Assembly: GCA_024235995.1 (NCBI GenBank) | Contig: JACKLI010000001.1 | Location: forward strand, 1,674,001-1,738,000 | Direction: 5' to 3' | From: Burkholderiaceae bacterium | GTDB taxonomy: Bacteria; Pseudomonadota; Gammaproteobacteria; Burkholderiales; Burkholderiaceae_C | Length of the DNA: 64,000 bases | Shown: positions 1-9,089 of the stretch, one piece after another | How positions within the stretch are numbered: the first letter of the stretch is position 1 | Layout of the letters: every line of letters begins with the position of its first letter | The notes under the pieces: model-generated | Database searches by the model: none | Told to the model about the DNA's origin: nothing | What the model saw: the letters and a program-made list of their open reading frames with translations, nothing else | Translations under genes and position numbers: made by a program

Positions 1-114
1 CAGAGCGTGATGGGCAGCTACCTGGAGCAGTCCAAGGCCGCCTTCCTGCAGATGCAGGAGCAGATGACCCGGCAGGCCGACCAGCTGCTGGGTGCCTTCG
101 GCATCCGGCGCTGA
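1..114 (+). CDS. phaR: PhaR C-terminus (partial), polyhydroxyalkanoate synthesis regulator
   Basis: Only the last 37 codons are present, in frame 1, ending at TGA 112-114. The tail is amphipathic and rich in Gln, Met and Leu and ends in LLGAFGIRR. This resembles the C-terminus of the PhaR repressor, which controls phasin and PHA granule genes, as I remember it from Comamonadaceae. Position directly before rimO on the same strand also fits that gene order. The DNA-binding N-terminal domain lies outside the window, so the call rests on the tail and the neighbour only. Confidence 0.65.
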   Translation, partial: QSVMGSYLEQSKAAFLQMQEQMTRQADQLLGAFGIRR

Positions 115-165
115 GGCCGGCGCCGTTCAGGACGAACCCGTGCCTGGACAACATCGATTGAAACC

Positions 166-1590
166 ATGAGTGAAACCATTGCAGCGCCCGCCCCGCGCAT
201 CGGCTTTGTCAGCCTGGGGTGCCCCAAGAACCTGACCGATTCCGAGCTGATCCTGACGCAGCTGAGCGCCGAGGGCTACCAGACCAGCAAGACCTTCGAG
301 GGGGCCGACCTGGTGGTGGTCAACACCTGCGGCTTCATCGACGAGGCGGTCAAGGAAAGCCTGGACACCATTGGCGAGGCGCTGGCGGTCAACGGCAAGG
401 TCATCGTGACCGGCTGCCTGGGTGCAAAAAAGATAGCTGGTCGCGCAGATGGTACGCCGGCTGCAGGCCAGGATGAGCCCGAAACCCTGGTCAAGCACCT
501 GCACCCGGCGGTGCTGGCCGTGACCGGCCCGCACGCCACGCAGGACGTGATGGACGCCGTACACCGGCACCTGCCCAAGCCGCACGACCCCTTCCTGGAC
601 CTGGTGCCGGGCGCGTTCGGCGCGGCGGGCCTGAAGCTCACGCCGCGCCACTACGCCTACCTGAAGATCAGCGAGGGCTGCAACCACCGCTGCACCTTCT
701 GCATCATCCCGTCCATGCGCGGCGACCTGGTCAGCCGCCCGATCGGCGACGTGCTGAAGGAGGCCAAAGCGCTGTTCGAGGGCGGCGTCAAGGAGCTGCT
801 CGTCATCAGCCAGGACACCTCGGCCTACGGCGTCGACGTGAAGTACCGCACCGGCTTCTGGGACGGGCGCCCGGTCAAGACGCGCCTGCTGGAGCTGGTG
901 CAGGCGCTGAGCGAGCTGGCCGCGCCGCATGGCGCCTGGGTGCGCCTGCACTACGTGTACCCGTACCCCAGCGTGGACGAGATCGTGCCGCTGATGGCCG
1001 AGGGCCGGGTGCTGCCCTATCTGGACGTGCCGTTCCAGCACAGCCACCCCGAGGTGCTGCGCCGCATGAAGCGCCCGGCCAGCGGCGAGAAGAACCTGGA
1101 GCGCATTGAGCGCTGGCGTGCGCTGTGCCCCGACATCGTGATCCGCTCGACCTTCATCGCCGGCTTTCCGGGCGAGACCGAGGCCGAGTTCGAGGACCTG
1201 CTGGACTTCATGCGCGCCGCGCGCATCGACCGCGCGGGCTGCTTTGCCTATTCGCCGGTCGAGGGCGCGGCGGCCAACGCGCTGGAAGGCCAACTGCCCG
1301 CCGAGCTGCGCGAGGAGCGCCGCGCGCGCTTCATGGCCGTGGCCGAGCAGGTGTCGATGGAGAAATTGCGCGAGCGCGTGGGCGCGACCATGCAGGTGCT
1401 GGTGGATTCGGCCCCCGCGCTGGGCCGCCGCGGCGGGGTGGGGCGCAGCTACGCCGACGCGCCCGAGATCGACGGTGTGGTGCAGCTGCTGCCGCCCGAG
1501 AAGGCCAGCAAGACGCTGAAGGTGGGCACCTTCACCCGCGCGCGCATCGTCGGCACGCAGGGCCATGACTTGATTGCCCAACCCGTTTGA
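166..1590 (+). CDS. rimO: Ribosomal protein uS12 Asp-89 methylthiotransferase RimO
   Basis: Radical-SAM methylthiotransferase that adds a methylthio group to an aspartate of ribosomal protein S12. The 474-residue product has the three N-terminal cluster cysteines (C19 in SLGCPKN, C55 in NTCGF, C84 in TGCLGAK) and the radical-SAM CxxxCxxC at C172, C176 and C179 (CNHRCTFC). A C-terminal TRAM domain follows (about residues 400-470). E. coli RimO is about 440 residues; the excess here is mostly an insert of about 18 residues directly after TGCLGAK (about 87-105). That DNA (424-475) is a copy of the dispersed repeat described elsewhere in this annotation. The ATG at 166 gives the normal N-terminus. 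A hairpin terminator follows at 1605. Confidence 0.97.
   Translation: MSETIAAPAPRIGFVSLGCPKNLTDSELILTQLSAEGYQTSKTFEGADLVVVNTCGFIDEAVKESLDTIGEALAVNGKVIVTGCLGAKKIAGRADGTPAAGQDEPETLVKHLHPAVLAVTGPHATQDVMDAVHRHLPKPHDPFLDLVPGAFGAAGLKLTPRHYAYLKISEGCNHRCTFCIIPSMRGDLVSRPIGDVLKEAKALFEGGVKELLVISQDTSAYGVDVKYRTGFWDGRPVKTRLLELVQALSELAAPHGAWVRLHYVYPYPSVDEIVPLMAEGRVLPYLDVPFQHSHPEVLRRMKRPASGEKNLERIERWRALCPDIVIRSTFIAGFPGETEAEFEDLLDFMRAARIDRAGCFAYSPVEGAAANALEGQLPAELREERRARFMAVAEQVSMEKLRERVGATMQVLVDSAPALGRRGGVGRSYADAPEIDGVVQLLPPEKASKTLKVGTFTRARIVGTQGHDLIAQPV
424..475 (+). repeat. Dispersed Comamonadaceae-type element, copy 1, in frame inside rimO
   Basis: Contains AAAAAAGATAGCTG, then TCGCGC, then GGCTGCAGGCC. 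These are the same blocks in the same order as the other copies. It is read in frame as part of RimO and adds about 18 residues absent from E. coli RimO at this point. Confidence 0.7.
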
Positions 1591-1604
1591 TGATGACCAA
1601 GCAA

Positions 1605-1632
1605 GAAAAAAGCCACCCGAAGGTGGCTTTTG
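1605..1632 (+). terminator. Rho-independent terminator after rimO
   Basis: AAAAGCCACC and GGTGGCTTTT pair around a CGAA tetraloop and run into T residues, 15 bases after the rimO stop. The flanking A run means it could also serve the minus-strand tRNA-Leu. Confidence 0.85.
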
Positions 1633-1678
1633 CGTGGCAGCGAGTCTGGTATGTTCCAGCCCGTTGCTTTTTTATTGT

Positions 1679-1763
<85 letters not shown>

Positions 1764-1865
1764 ATCAGGAAACAAGGATTCTATATCAAAAATCTAGCCC
1801 CCCAAAAAAATATTCCGGACGAAATCGAAGGTGTCGTTTCCGGGCATCGCGACGGCCATGGTTTC

Positions 1866-4061
1866 GTGCTGCGCGACGACGGTGAGCCGGACATCTACCT
1901 GCCGCCCAACGAGATGCGGGCGGTGCTGCACCGCGACCGCGTGAGCGTGCGCGTGGTGCGCCTGGACCGGCGCGGCCGCCCCGAGGGGCGCGTGCTCGAG
2001 ATCATCGAGCGCCCGCCGCAGCCCATCATCGGCCGCCTGCTGCACGAAGGCGGCCTGTGGCTGGTGGCGCCCGAGGACAAGCGCTTCGGCCAGGACGTGA
2101 TGATTCCCAAGGGCGCCATCGGCACCGCCCGGGCCGGGCAGGTGGTCGTCGTCGAGCTGACCGAGCCGCCAGCGCTGTACGGCCAGCCGGTCGGCCGCGT
2201 GAAGGAGGTGCTGGGCGAGGTGGACGACCCGGGCATGGAGATCGAGATCGCGGTGCGCAAGTACGGCGTGCCGCACGAGTTTTCCGACGCCTGCATGGCC
2301 GAGGCGCGTGCCCTGCCCGACGCGGTGCGTGCCAAGGACCGCGCCGGCCGGGTCGATTTGACCGACGTGCCCCTGGTCACCATCGACGGCGAGGACGCAC
2401 GCGACTTCGACGACGCGGTGTATGCCGAGCCGGCGGTGGTGACGGGCCGCGGCAAGAAGCCCAACGGCTGGCGGCTGCTGGTGGCCATTGCCGACGTCAG
2501 CCATTACGTGACGACGGGCAGCGCGATCGACATCGACGCCTACGACCGCGCCACCAGCGTGTACTTTCCGCGCCGCGTGATCCCCATGCTGCCCGAGAAG
2601 CTCAGCAACGGCCTGTGCTCGCTCAACCCCCAGGTGGAGCGCCTGTGCATGGTGTGCGACATGCTCGTCACCGCGCAGGGCGAGGTGCATGCCTACCAGC
2701 TGTACCCGGCGGTGATGAACAGCCACGCGCGCCTGACCTACACCGAGGTGGCGGCCATCCTGGCCAACACGCGCGGGCCCGAGGCCACGCAGCGGCGCGC
2801 GCGCGTGCCCGACCTGCTGCACCTGCACGAGGTGTACCGCGCCCTGCTGGGCGCGCGGCAGCGGCGCGGCGCGGTCGACTTCGACACGGTCGAGACGCAG
2901 ATCGTGTGCGACGAGGCCGGCCACATCGAGAAGATCGTGCCGCGCACGCGCAACGACGCGCACCGCCTGATCGAGGAGTGCATGCTGGCGGCCAACGTGT
3001 GCAGCGCCGACTTCATCGGCCTGGGCAAGCACGTGGGCCTGTACCGCGTGCACGAGGGGCCCACGCCCGAGAAGGTGGAGCTGCTGCGCGCCTACCTGAA
3101 GGCGCTGGGCGTGGGCCTGTCGGTCAGCGACGAGCCGCGCCCCGAGGAGTTCCAGCGCATCGCCGAGGCCACCCAGGAGCGCCCCGACGCCGAGCAGATC
3201 CACATGATGCTGCTGCGCTCCATGAGCCAGGCCATCTACACGCCCGTCAACAGCGGTCACTTCGGCCTGGCCTTCGAGGCCTACACGCACTTCACCAGCC
3301 CCATCCGGCGCTACCCCGACCTGCTGGTGCACCGTGTGATCAAGGCCATCCTGGGCGGGCGCAAGTACCAGCTGCCCGCGCTGCCCACGCCCGGCGAGGC
3401 GCACGACAAGCTGCGCAAGCGCTTGCAAAAGGATAGCGTTTCGCGCAAGCGCGGCAAGCTCGAGCGCCGTGCGGAGCCCAGCCCCGACCTGCAGGACTGG
3501 GAGGCCGCCGGCCTGCACTGCAGCGCCAACGAGCGGCGCGCCGACGAGGCCAGCCGCGACGTGGAGGCCTGGCTCAAGTGCAAGTACATGCGCGAGCACC
3601 TGGGCGAGGAATACGCCGGCGCCGTCAGCGCCGTCACCAGCTTCGGCCTGTTCGTCACGCTGACCGAGCTGCACGTCGAGGGCCTGGTGCACATCACCGA
3701 GCTGGGCGGCGAGTACTTCCGCTACGACGAGGTGCGCCAGGAGCTGCGCGGCGAGCGCACCGGCATCCGCTACGGCATGGGCACGCGCGTGCGGGTGCAG
3801 GTCAGCCGGGTCGACCTGGACGCGCGCAAGATCGACTTTCGCCTGGTGCAGGAGGAAGGCGCCCCGCGCGACAAGGCCGGCAGCGAGGGAGGCGCGGGCA
3901 AGGCGCCGTCCAAGCCGCCCAAGGGGCGCGCGCGGCGGGAAGCGCGCGAGGGCTTGGCTCCCGCCACCGAGCGCCGCTCGCCCATGCAGGTGCTGACGGC
4001 GGCCGTCAAGAAGGCTGCCGCAAAGGCCAAGGCGCGCAAGGGCGGCAAGCCCCGGCGCTGA
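1866..4061 (+). CDS. rnr: Ribonuclease R
   Basis: Processive 3'-5' exoribonuclease of the RNB family. After a cold-shock-type domain (from about EPDIYLPPNEMRAVL) comes the RNB catalytic centre, DGEDARDFDDA at residues 174-184, whose aspartates bind the metal. A C-terminal S1 domain (from about 580) and a Lys/Ala-rich basic tail follow. The coordinate given is the first legal start (GTG 1866). The reading frame continues upstream with family-like sequence (IPDEIEGVVSGHRDGHGF, from 1812) and has no ATG, GTG or TTG before the in-frame stop at 1734. The true start is therefore probably non-standard (ATT 1812 or ATC 1785, the latter after AAGGA). The N-terminal HTH domain of E. coli RNase R is absent. 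A short AT-richer linker near 3421 may be a decayed repeat. Confidence 0.93.
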   Translation: MLRDDGEPDIYLPPNEMRAVLHRDRVSVRVVRLDRRGRPEGRVLEIIERPPQPIIGRLLHEGGLWLVAPEDKRFGQDVMIPKGAIGTARAGQVVVVELTEPPALYGQPVGRVKEVLGEVDDPGMEIEIAVRKYGVPHEFSDACMAEARALPDAVRAKDRAGRVDLTDVPLVTIDGEDARDFDDAVYAEPAVVTGRGKKPNGWRLLVAIADVSHYVTTGSAIDIDAYDRATSVYFPRRVIPMLPEKLSNGLCSLNPQVERLCMVCDMLVTAQGEVHAYQLYPAVMNSHARLTYTEVAAILANTRGPEATQRRARVPDLLHLHEVYRALLGARQRRGAVDFDTVETQIVCDEAGHIEKIVPRTRNDAHRLIEECMLAANVCSADFIGLGKHVGLYRVHEGPTPEKVELLRAYLKALGVGLSVSDEPRPEEFQRIAEATQERPDAEQIHMMLLRSMSQAIYTPVNSGHFGLAFEAYTHFTSPIRRYPDLLVHRVIKAILGGRKYQLPALPTPGEAHDKLRKRLQKDSVSRKRGKLERRAEPSPDLQDWEAAGLHCSANERRADEASRDVEAWLKCKYMREHLGEEYAGAVSAVTSFGLFVTLTELHVEGLVHITELGGEYFRYDEVRQELRGERTGIRYGMGTRVRVQVSRVDLDARKIDFRLVQEEGAPRDKAGSEGGAGKAPSKPPKGRARREAREGLAPATERRSPMQVLTAAVKKAAAKAKARKGGKPRR

Positions 4062-4179
4062 CCAGGCGCCGCAAGGGGCGACGGTGCGCGGCCCCTTGCC
4101 CGGGCCTTGATCCAGGGCAAGGGCGGCTCGAGGGGCGGCAGGGACAATGGGGCGCAGTCCTCGCCCGCCTTCGCCTGCC

Positions 4180-5457
4180 ATGTCCCCTGCTGCTTCTTCG
4201 TCCGCCACGCCCGCTGGCACCACCGACGTGCTGATCGTGGGCGGCGGCCCCGCCGGCCTGTCGCTGGCCATCGCCCTGGCGCAGGCCGGCCTGCAGGCGA
4301 CGGTGCTGGAGCAGCAGGGCGCCGCGGCGCTGGCCGACCCCGCGCCCGACGGGCGCGAGATCGCGCTGACCCACCCCAGCGTGGCCACGCTGCAGCGGTT
4401 GGGCAGCTGGCAGCGCCTGGCGCCGCACGAGATCGGCCTGCTGCGCCAGGCCCAGGTGCACGACGGGCCGGTGGGCCAGCGCGAGGGCATGGCGCTGAAC
4501 GCGCAGGGCACCGGCTGCGACAACCTGGGCTGGATCGTGCCCAACCACGCGCTGCGCCGCACAGCCTGGGCGGTGGCGGCCGCTACGGCGGGCGTGCGCC
4601 TGATCACCGGCGTGAAAGTCACGCGCGTGTCGACCACGCCCGCTCGCGCCGAACTGGAGTACGTCGACGCCGCCACGCCCGACGCCACACCCCAGCGCTT
4701 GCAGGCGCCGCTGCTGGTGGCCGCCGACAGCCGCTTTTCGGCCACGCGGCGCCAGCTGGGCATCGGTGCCTCGATGCACGACTTCGGCCGCACCGTCATC
4801 GTCTGCCGCCTGCGGCACGAGCGCGCGCACGATGGCATCGCGCACGAGTGCTTCGGCTACGAGCGCACCCTGGCCATCCTGCCGCTGCCCGACGACACGG
4901 ACAGCGGCGCCCCGATGTGCTCGGCGGTGGTCACGGCGCGCAGCGAGCAGGTGCAGGCGCTGTTGGCGCTGTCGCCCGAGGACTTTGCCGCGTGCGTGCA
5001 GGAACAGTTCAACCATCGCCTGGGCCGCATGCAGCTGGTGGGCCAGCGCCACGCCTACCCGCTGGTGGCCGTGATGGCCGATCGCTTCGCCGCCGCGCGC
5101 TGCGCCCTGGTGGGCGATGCCGCCGTGGGCATGCACCCGGTGACGGCGCACGGCTACAACCTGGGCCTGGCCGGCGTGGCCCGGCTGGCGCAGGCGCTGG
5201 GCGAGGCGCGTGCGCGCGGCGCCGACCTGGGCGACGCGGCCGTGCTGCAGGCCTATGCCCGCGCCCACCATCGCCACGCCTGGCCGCTGTACCGCGGCAC
5301 CAACGCCATCGTCGGCCTGTACACCGACGAACGCGCCCTGCCGCGGCTGCTGCGCCGCGCCGTGCTGGCGGGCTCCAGCCACCTGCCGCCGCTCAAGGCC
5401 CTGATCGTCAGCCAGCTCACCGGCCGGCGGCCGGCCTGGCCGCGCGCCGCCGGCTGA
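4180..5457 (+). CDS. ubiM: UbiH/UbiF/UbiM-family FAD-dependent ubiquinone hydroxylase
   Basis: Flavoprotein monooxygenase of ubiquinone biosynthesis (class A aromatic hydroxylase). It has an N-terminal FAD motif GGGPAGLSLAIALAQAG, the DGREIALTHPSV segment typical of the UbiH/F/M group, and the second FAD motif GDAAVGMHPVTAHGYNLGL near the C-terminus. The HPVTAHG form looks more like UbiM (5-demethoxyubiquinol hydroxylase) than UbiH (HPIAGQG) or UbiF, so the subfamily is tentative. I chose ATG 4180, giving 425 residues starting shortly before the FAD motif. ATG 4147 is an alternative, but the bases around it (GACAATGG) look more like a -10 box. It lies 120 bases after rnr. Confidence 0.75.
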   Translation: MSPAASSSATPAGTTDVLIVGGGPAGLSLAIALAQAGLQATVLEQQGAAALADPAPDGREIALTHPSVATLQRLGSWQRLAPHEIGLLRQAQVHDGPVGQREGMALNAQGTGCDNLGWIVPNHALRRTAWAVAAATAGVRLITGVKVTRVSTTPARAELEYVDAATPDATPQRLQAPLLVAADSRFSATRRQLGIGASMHDFGRTVIVCRLRHERAHDGIAHECFGYERTLAILPLPDDTDSGAPMCSAVVTARSEQVQALLALSPEDFAACVQEQFNHRLGRMQLVGQRHAYPLVAVMADRFAAARCALVGDAAVGMHPVTAHGYNLGLAGVARLAQALGEARARGADLGDAAVLQAYARAHHRHAWPLYRGTNAIVGLYTDERALPRLLRRAVLAGSSHLPPLKALIVSQLTGRRPAWPRAAG

Positions 5458-5479
5458 AACGGCCCGTGGCCTTGTCCAG

Positions 5480-5507
5480 AAGAAAAACGGCGCCTTCGCA
5501 GGCGCCG
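5480..5507 (-). terminator. Terminator of the IPTL-CTERM-like gene
   Basis: CGGCGCC and GGCGCCG pair around TTCGCA. On the minus strand the stem is followed by TTTTTCT. It sits between two convergent genes. Confidence 0.75.
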
Positions 5508-5559
5508 AGGTCTCGTCATCGGTGGGCCCAGGTGGGCCCGCCATCGCGCCGAGGCTTGC

Positions 5560-6786
5560 TCAGTGCATGGGCCTGCGGCGGCGCAGGAAGCCCAGGACCA
5601 CGATGCCGGCCGAGCTCAGCAGCAGGGCGCCCATGCCCAGAGTGGGCACCGGGGTGGGCGAGCTGGGCGGCGCGACGTAGGTGCAGTCCAGGTCGGTCGT
5701 GGCGGGAGTGTCCATCTGCCCCACCAGGGTGCTGAACTGGCTGGGCGGCGTGATGGTGTTGGTGACCTTGGGGCTGTCCTTGCAGGCCTGGTAGCCAGCG
5801 GTCGTCGAAGGCCACTGCACCACGGCGGTGATGGCGCAGCCGTCGTTGGGCAGGGTGGCGTCGCTCAGCGTGATGGTGCTGCTGCCGGCCACGGCCGTGA
5901 GCGTGCCGCCGGTGCAGGTGTGGCTGGCGCTGACCAGGGTGAGGGGGGCGGGGAGCATGTCCATCAACTGCACGCCGGGTACGGCCCCGGCCACGCCGGC
6001 GGGGCCGGCCGGATCGTTGCCCACGGCCCCAATGGCCTGGCCGAAGCCGGGACCCTTGAGTGTGATGGTGAGCGTGCTCTGTTCGCCCGGCTTCACGTTG
6101 GCGGGAGCGAAGGCCTTGCTGACGCTGGGGGCGTCCGCCACGAGGACGGTGCCGAAGATGGAGTCGCCACCGTTGGTGTAGTTGATGGCGTAGAAGTACA
6201 CCTTGCGCACCGTGGGCGGCAGGTCGATGTACAAACCATTGCTCTGGATGTTCTGGTTGAAGTAGCCCGGTGTGGTGACCTGCAGCCAAGGACTGCTCCA
6301 ACTGACGGCCGGCGTCTGCCAGTATGCGCCGCTACCAGTCGGATAATTGGTTCGTGGGAACTGTGCGGTATCGCCCAGGTTACAGACGACCAGTGGCCCA
6401 CTTGGGTTGGCCGGATCCAGGCATTCGGCCGAAATCCACTGGTACGACGAGGTGCGCTGATCATTCACGGCCAGCCGATAGGGAACGGCCGAGCTGGCGG
6501 GGTCGATGGTCAATTGCGTGCCCTGCCCACTCATGCCCGAGTTACCCAGACCATAGGACACCACTGCGGGAAACGTCAAGCCCGTTCCAGCACGCAGCTG
6601 ATCGATGGTCATGGAGCCATCGGTGCTGGTGAAGGTGACGTTGGTCGCCGGCGCGGCCGGTACGGTTTGGCCCGCGAAATTGATGATGCGCGGGTTGTCC
6701 AGGCCGTGTGCCGGCAAGACAGCACAGCCCAGTGCCATGGCAAGCAGGGCTGCCATGCTTCGATGCGCCGGAAAAAATGGTTTCAT
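5560..6786 (-). CDS. Exported surface protein with IPTL-CTERM-like C-terminal anchor
   Basis: A 408-residue exported protein. It starts with a signal peptide (MKPFFPAHRSMAALLAMALG, cleavage near AHG). The middle resembles DUF11-type domains of bacterial surface proteins (KAFAPANVKPGEQSTLTITL). It ends with PVPTLGMGALLLSSAG, a hydrophobic stretch and RRRRP, the tripartite layout of IPTL-CTERM sorting signals (here VPTL). Start ATG 6786 is set by GGGAGGGAGC just before it; longer upstream readings lack such a site. No sorting enzyme gene is visible nearby, so processing is unknown. TTGGCATTCTGTTGGCC (6816-6832, minus) fits GG-N10-GC of sigma-54 promoters, but weakly. Function unknown; probably a cell-surface or matrix component. 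Confidence 0.8.
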   Translation of the reverse strand: MKPFFPAHRSMAALLAMALGCAVLPAHGLDNPRIINFAGQTVPAAPATNVTFTSTDGSMTIDQLRAGTGLTFPAVVSYGLGNSGMSGQGTQLTIDPASSAVPYRLAVNDQRTSSYQWISAECLDPANPSGPLVVCNLGDTAQFPRTNYPTGSGAYWQTPAVSWSSPWLQVTTPGYFNQNIQSNGLYIDLPPTVRKVYFYAINYTNGGDSIFGTVLVADAPSVSKAFAPANVKPGEQSTLTITLKGPGFGQAIGAVGNDPAGPAGVAGAVPGVQLMDMLPAPLTLVSASHTCTGGTLTAVAGSSTITLSDATLPNDGCAITAVVQWPSTTAGYQACKDSPKVTNTITPPSQFSTLVGQMDTPATTDLDCTYVAPPSSPTPVPTLGMGALLLSSAGIVVLGFLRRRRPMH

Positions 6787-7027
6787 GCTCCCTCCCAGTG
6801 GATTGGTTTTGGGTAGGCCAACAGAATGCCAAGCCGGCAAAATTATCGACGCTGGTGGCGTGGGCGGCCAAGGGGGTTGGCCGTTGGCGCGCACGGTTAA
6901 GCCCGGTGCCGTGTCTTTTTGTGCAGCCATGTTGCCGTACATCAACGGCGGACCTGTGGCCAGCCGCCGGAGTGCCGTGCCTAGGCCATTCGGACGGCCT
7001 GGCCGGGCGTGGCGAGCCGATTTGAGC

Positions 7028-7055
7028 GGCAAAAAACGGCGCCCGAAGGCGCCGC
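7028..7055 (-). terminator. Terminator of the tctCBA operon
   Basis: CGGCGCC and GGCGCCG pair around a CGAA-containing loop. On the minus strand the stem is followed by TTTTTT, 24 bases after the tctA stop. Confidence 0.8.
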
Positions 7056-7077
7056 GGTGGCGGTGACGGGCCCCGGC

Positions 7078-8583
7078 TCAGGCCGCCTGCGCCGCCAGGC
7101 GCCGACGGCGCAGGCGCAGCAGTGGCGGCACCACCACCATCAGCACGGCGATCAGCCACAGGCCCTTGGAGATCGGGCTTTCGAGCAGGATGCCCAGCTC
7201 GCCGTTGGTGATGGACAGCGCGCGGCGCAGGTTCTGCTCCATCATCTCGCCCAGCACGAAGCCCAGGATCAGCGGCGCCATCGGCACGCCCTGCTTGCGC
7301 AGCAGGTAGCCGACCACGCCGAACACCGCCATCAGCGTCAGGTCGAACGTGGTGGCGTGCACCGAATACACCCCCACCGTGCTCACCGCCAGGATGCCCG
7401 GCACCAGCAGCCAGTTGGGTGTGCGCAGCATGCTGGAGAACACGCCCACCAGCGGGATGTTCATGACCAGCAGCAGCACGTTGGCGACGAACATCGAGGC
7501 GATCAGGCCCCACACCAGGTTGGGGTTCTGCGTGAACAGCGCCGGCCCCGGCGTGATGTTGTAGAGGGCCAGCGCGCCCATCATCACCGCCGTGGTGCCC
7601 GAGCCGGGCACGCCCAGCGTCAGCATCGGCACGAACGAGCCGCCGGCCGAGGCGTTGTTGGCCGCCTCGGGCGCGGCCACGCCGCGGATGTCGCCCTTGC
7701 CGAAGGTGCCGCTGGCGCCGGCGATGTTCTTTTCCATCGTGTAGGTCATGGCGCTGGCGATGGTGGCGCCGGCGCCGGGCAGCACGCCGACGACGAAGCC
7801 CACCACCGACGAGCGCACCGTGCCCCACCAGGTGTGGGCCAGCTCCCTGAGGTTGAACATGGAGCGGCCGGTCGACTTGATCATGCCGCTGCTCTGGAAG
7901 TGCTGCTCCAGCATCAGCAGGACCTCGCTGACCGAGAACAGGCCGATCACGACGACGATGAACTGGATGCCGTCGGACAGGTGCACGTTGTCGGCCGTGA
8001 AGCGGTACACGCCCGAGTTGGAGTCCAGCCCCACCGTGGCCAGCGCCAGGCCGATGACGGCGGCCAGCGCGGCCTTCATCGGCGCGTCGCCCATCAGGCC
8101 GGTGATGCAGGCGAAGGCAAACACCATCAGCGCGAAGTATTCGGCCGGGCCGAAGGCCAGGGCCCAGCGGGCCAGCAGGGGCGCGAACAGCACGAAGCCG
8201 GTGGTGGCCACCATGCCGCCGATGAACGAGGACCAGGCCGAGATGGACAGCGCCACGCCGGCCTGGCCGGCCTTGGCCATGGGGTAGCCGTCCAGCGTGG
8301 TCATGATGGCGCCCGCGTCGCCGGGCACGTTCAGCAGGATGGCCGAGATGCGGCCGCCGAACTCGCAGCCCATGTAGACGGCCGCCAGCAGGATCAGCGC
8401 GGTCTCCGGCGGCAGCTTGAGCGCGAAGGCGATCGGCATCAGGATGGCGACGCCGTTGATCGGCCCCAGGCCCGGCAGCATGCCGACGATGGTGCCGATC
8501 AGCGCGCCCAGCGCGGCCACCACCAGGTTGGTCACGGTCAGCGCGACGCCGAAGCCGTTGAGCAGGTATTGCAGGGTATCCAT
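7078..8583 (-). CDS. tctA: Tripartite tricarboxylate transporter, large membrane subunit TctA
   Basis: Large integral membrane subunit of a TTT-family, ion-driven, binding-protein-dependent carboxylate importer. The 501 residues match the usual TctA size, with about a dozen hydrophobic segments. Family motifs include GALIGTIVGMLPGLGPINGVAI near residue 27 and GCEFGGRISAILLNVPGDAG near 75, and the duplicate PGAGATIASAMTY with a second PG loop around residue 240. Its ATG overlaps the tctB stop (TGATG), so translation is probably coupled. The substrate cannot be read from the sequence; the regulator and neighbouring enzymes suggest a tricarboxylate. Confidence 0.95.
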   Translation of the reverse strand: MDTLQYLLNGFGVALTVTNLVVAALGALIGTIVGMLPGLGPINGVAILMPIAFALKLPPETALILLAAVYMGCEFGGRISAILLNVPGDAGAIMTTLDGYPMAKAGQAGVALSISAWSSFIGGMVATTGFVLFAPLLARWALAFGPAEYFALMVFAFACITGLMGDAPMKAALAAVIGLALATVGLDSNSGVYRFTADNVHLSDGIQFIVVVIGLFSVSEVLLMLEQHFQSSGMIKSTGRSMFNLRELAHTWWGTVRSSVVGFVVGVLPGAGATIASAMTYTMEKNIAGASGTFGKGDIRGVAAPEAANNASAGGSFVPMLTLGVPGSGTTAVMMGALALYNITPGPALFTQNPNLVWGLIASMFVANVLLLVMNIPLVGVFSSMLRTPNWLLVPGILAVSTVGVYSVHATTFDLTLMAVFGVVGYLLRKQGVPMAPLILGFVLGEMMEQNLRRALSITNGELGILLESPISKGLWLIAVLMVVVPPLLRLRRRRLAAQAA

Positions 8584-9029
8584 CAGCGGCCTCCGAGCAG
8601 GAAGGACAACAGACCAGTCGGCAGGACCACGTCGAGCGCCTTGTCGAACAGGAAGAACCCCACCAGGCCCAGGCCCAGGCCGCCGCCGAGCGACTGCAGC
8701 AGGCTGCCGCCGAAGGCCATGCCCACCGGCACCGCCATCACGAGGGTGGCCAGCGTGAAACCCAGCCACTGGAACAGCAGCACGTACGCGAACACCGCGG
8801 CGATCGCCAGCGACAGCGCCTTCAGCGGCACCGTGTGCAGCCAGCGGCCGTGGGCGCCGGGGCGCACCAGCAGCCAGGCGCCGCCGATGGCCAGCAGCGC
8901 CGCCAGCAGCATGGGAAAGGCGCGCGGTCCCACGGGTTCGTAGGAGATGGGCGCGGCGTAGTCCTTGGCCGCCCAGGCCATGGCGGCGCCCGCCGCGAGG
9001 CAGGCGGCGCCGAGAATGCGGTCACTCAT
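8583..9029 (-). CDS. tctB: Tripartite tricarboxylate transporter, small membrane subunit TctB
   Basis: Small 148-residue membrane subunit of the TTT importer, with about four hydrophobic segments and the YEPVGPRAFPMLLA segment typical of TctB near residue 30. It lies between tctC (60 bases upstream) and tctA (overlapping by one base), in the order tctC-tctB-tctA on the minus strand. Confidence 0.93.
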   Translation of the reverse strand: MSDRILGAACLAAGAAMAWAAKDYAAPISYEPVGPRAFPMLLAALLAIGGAWLLVRPGAHGRWLHTVPLKALSLAIAAVFAYVLLFQWLGFTLATLVMAVPVGMAFGGSLLQSLGGGLGLGLVGFFLFDKALDVVLPTGLLSFLLGGR

Positions 9030-9089
9030 GTCGGGTCTCCGGATGGGGCGGCCGCGGGCAGCGGCCGCCGTCGGGGCGTTGCGCCGCCC

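Noticed and set aside
127..1581. Very long minus-strand and alternative-frame readings over most genes, for example opposite rimO, rnr, ppiD and icd
   Set aside because: High GC with strong third-position bias keeps antisense frames open. The products are Ala/Arg/Gly/His-rich without motifs, and each overlaps a gene with clear family features.
3421..3450. Possible partial copy of the dispersed element in rnr (AAAAGGATAGCG and CGCAAGCG)
   Set aside because: Only two short blocks match and the central core is missing, so it may be coincidence or too decayed to call.
6816..6832. Sigma-54 promoter for the IPTL-CTERM-like gene
   Set aside because: GG-N10-GC spacing fits but the flanking bases deviate from consensus; such matches are frequent in GC-rich DNA.
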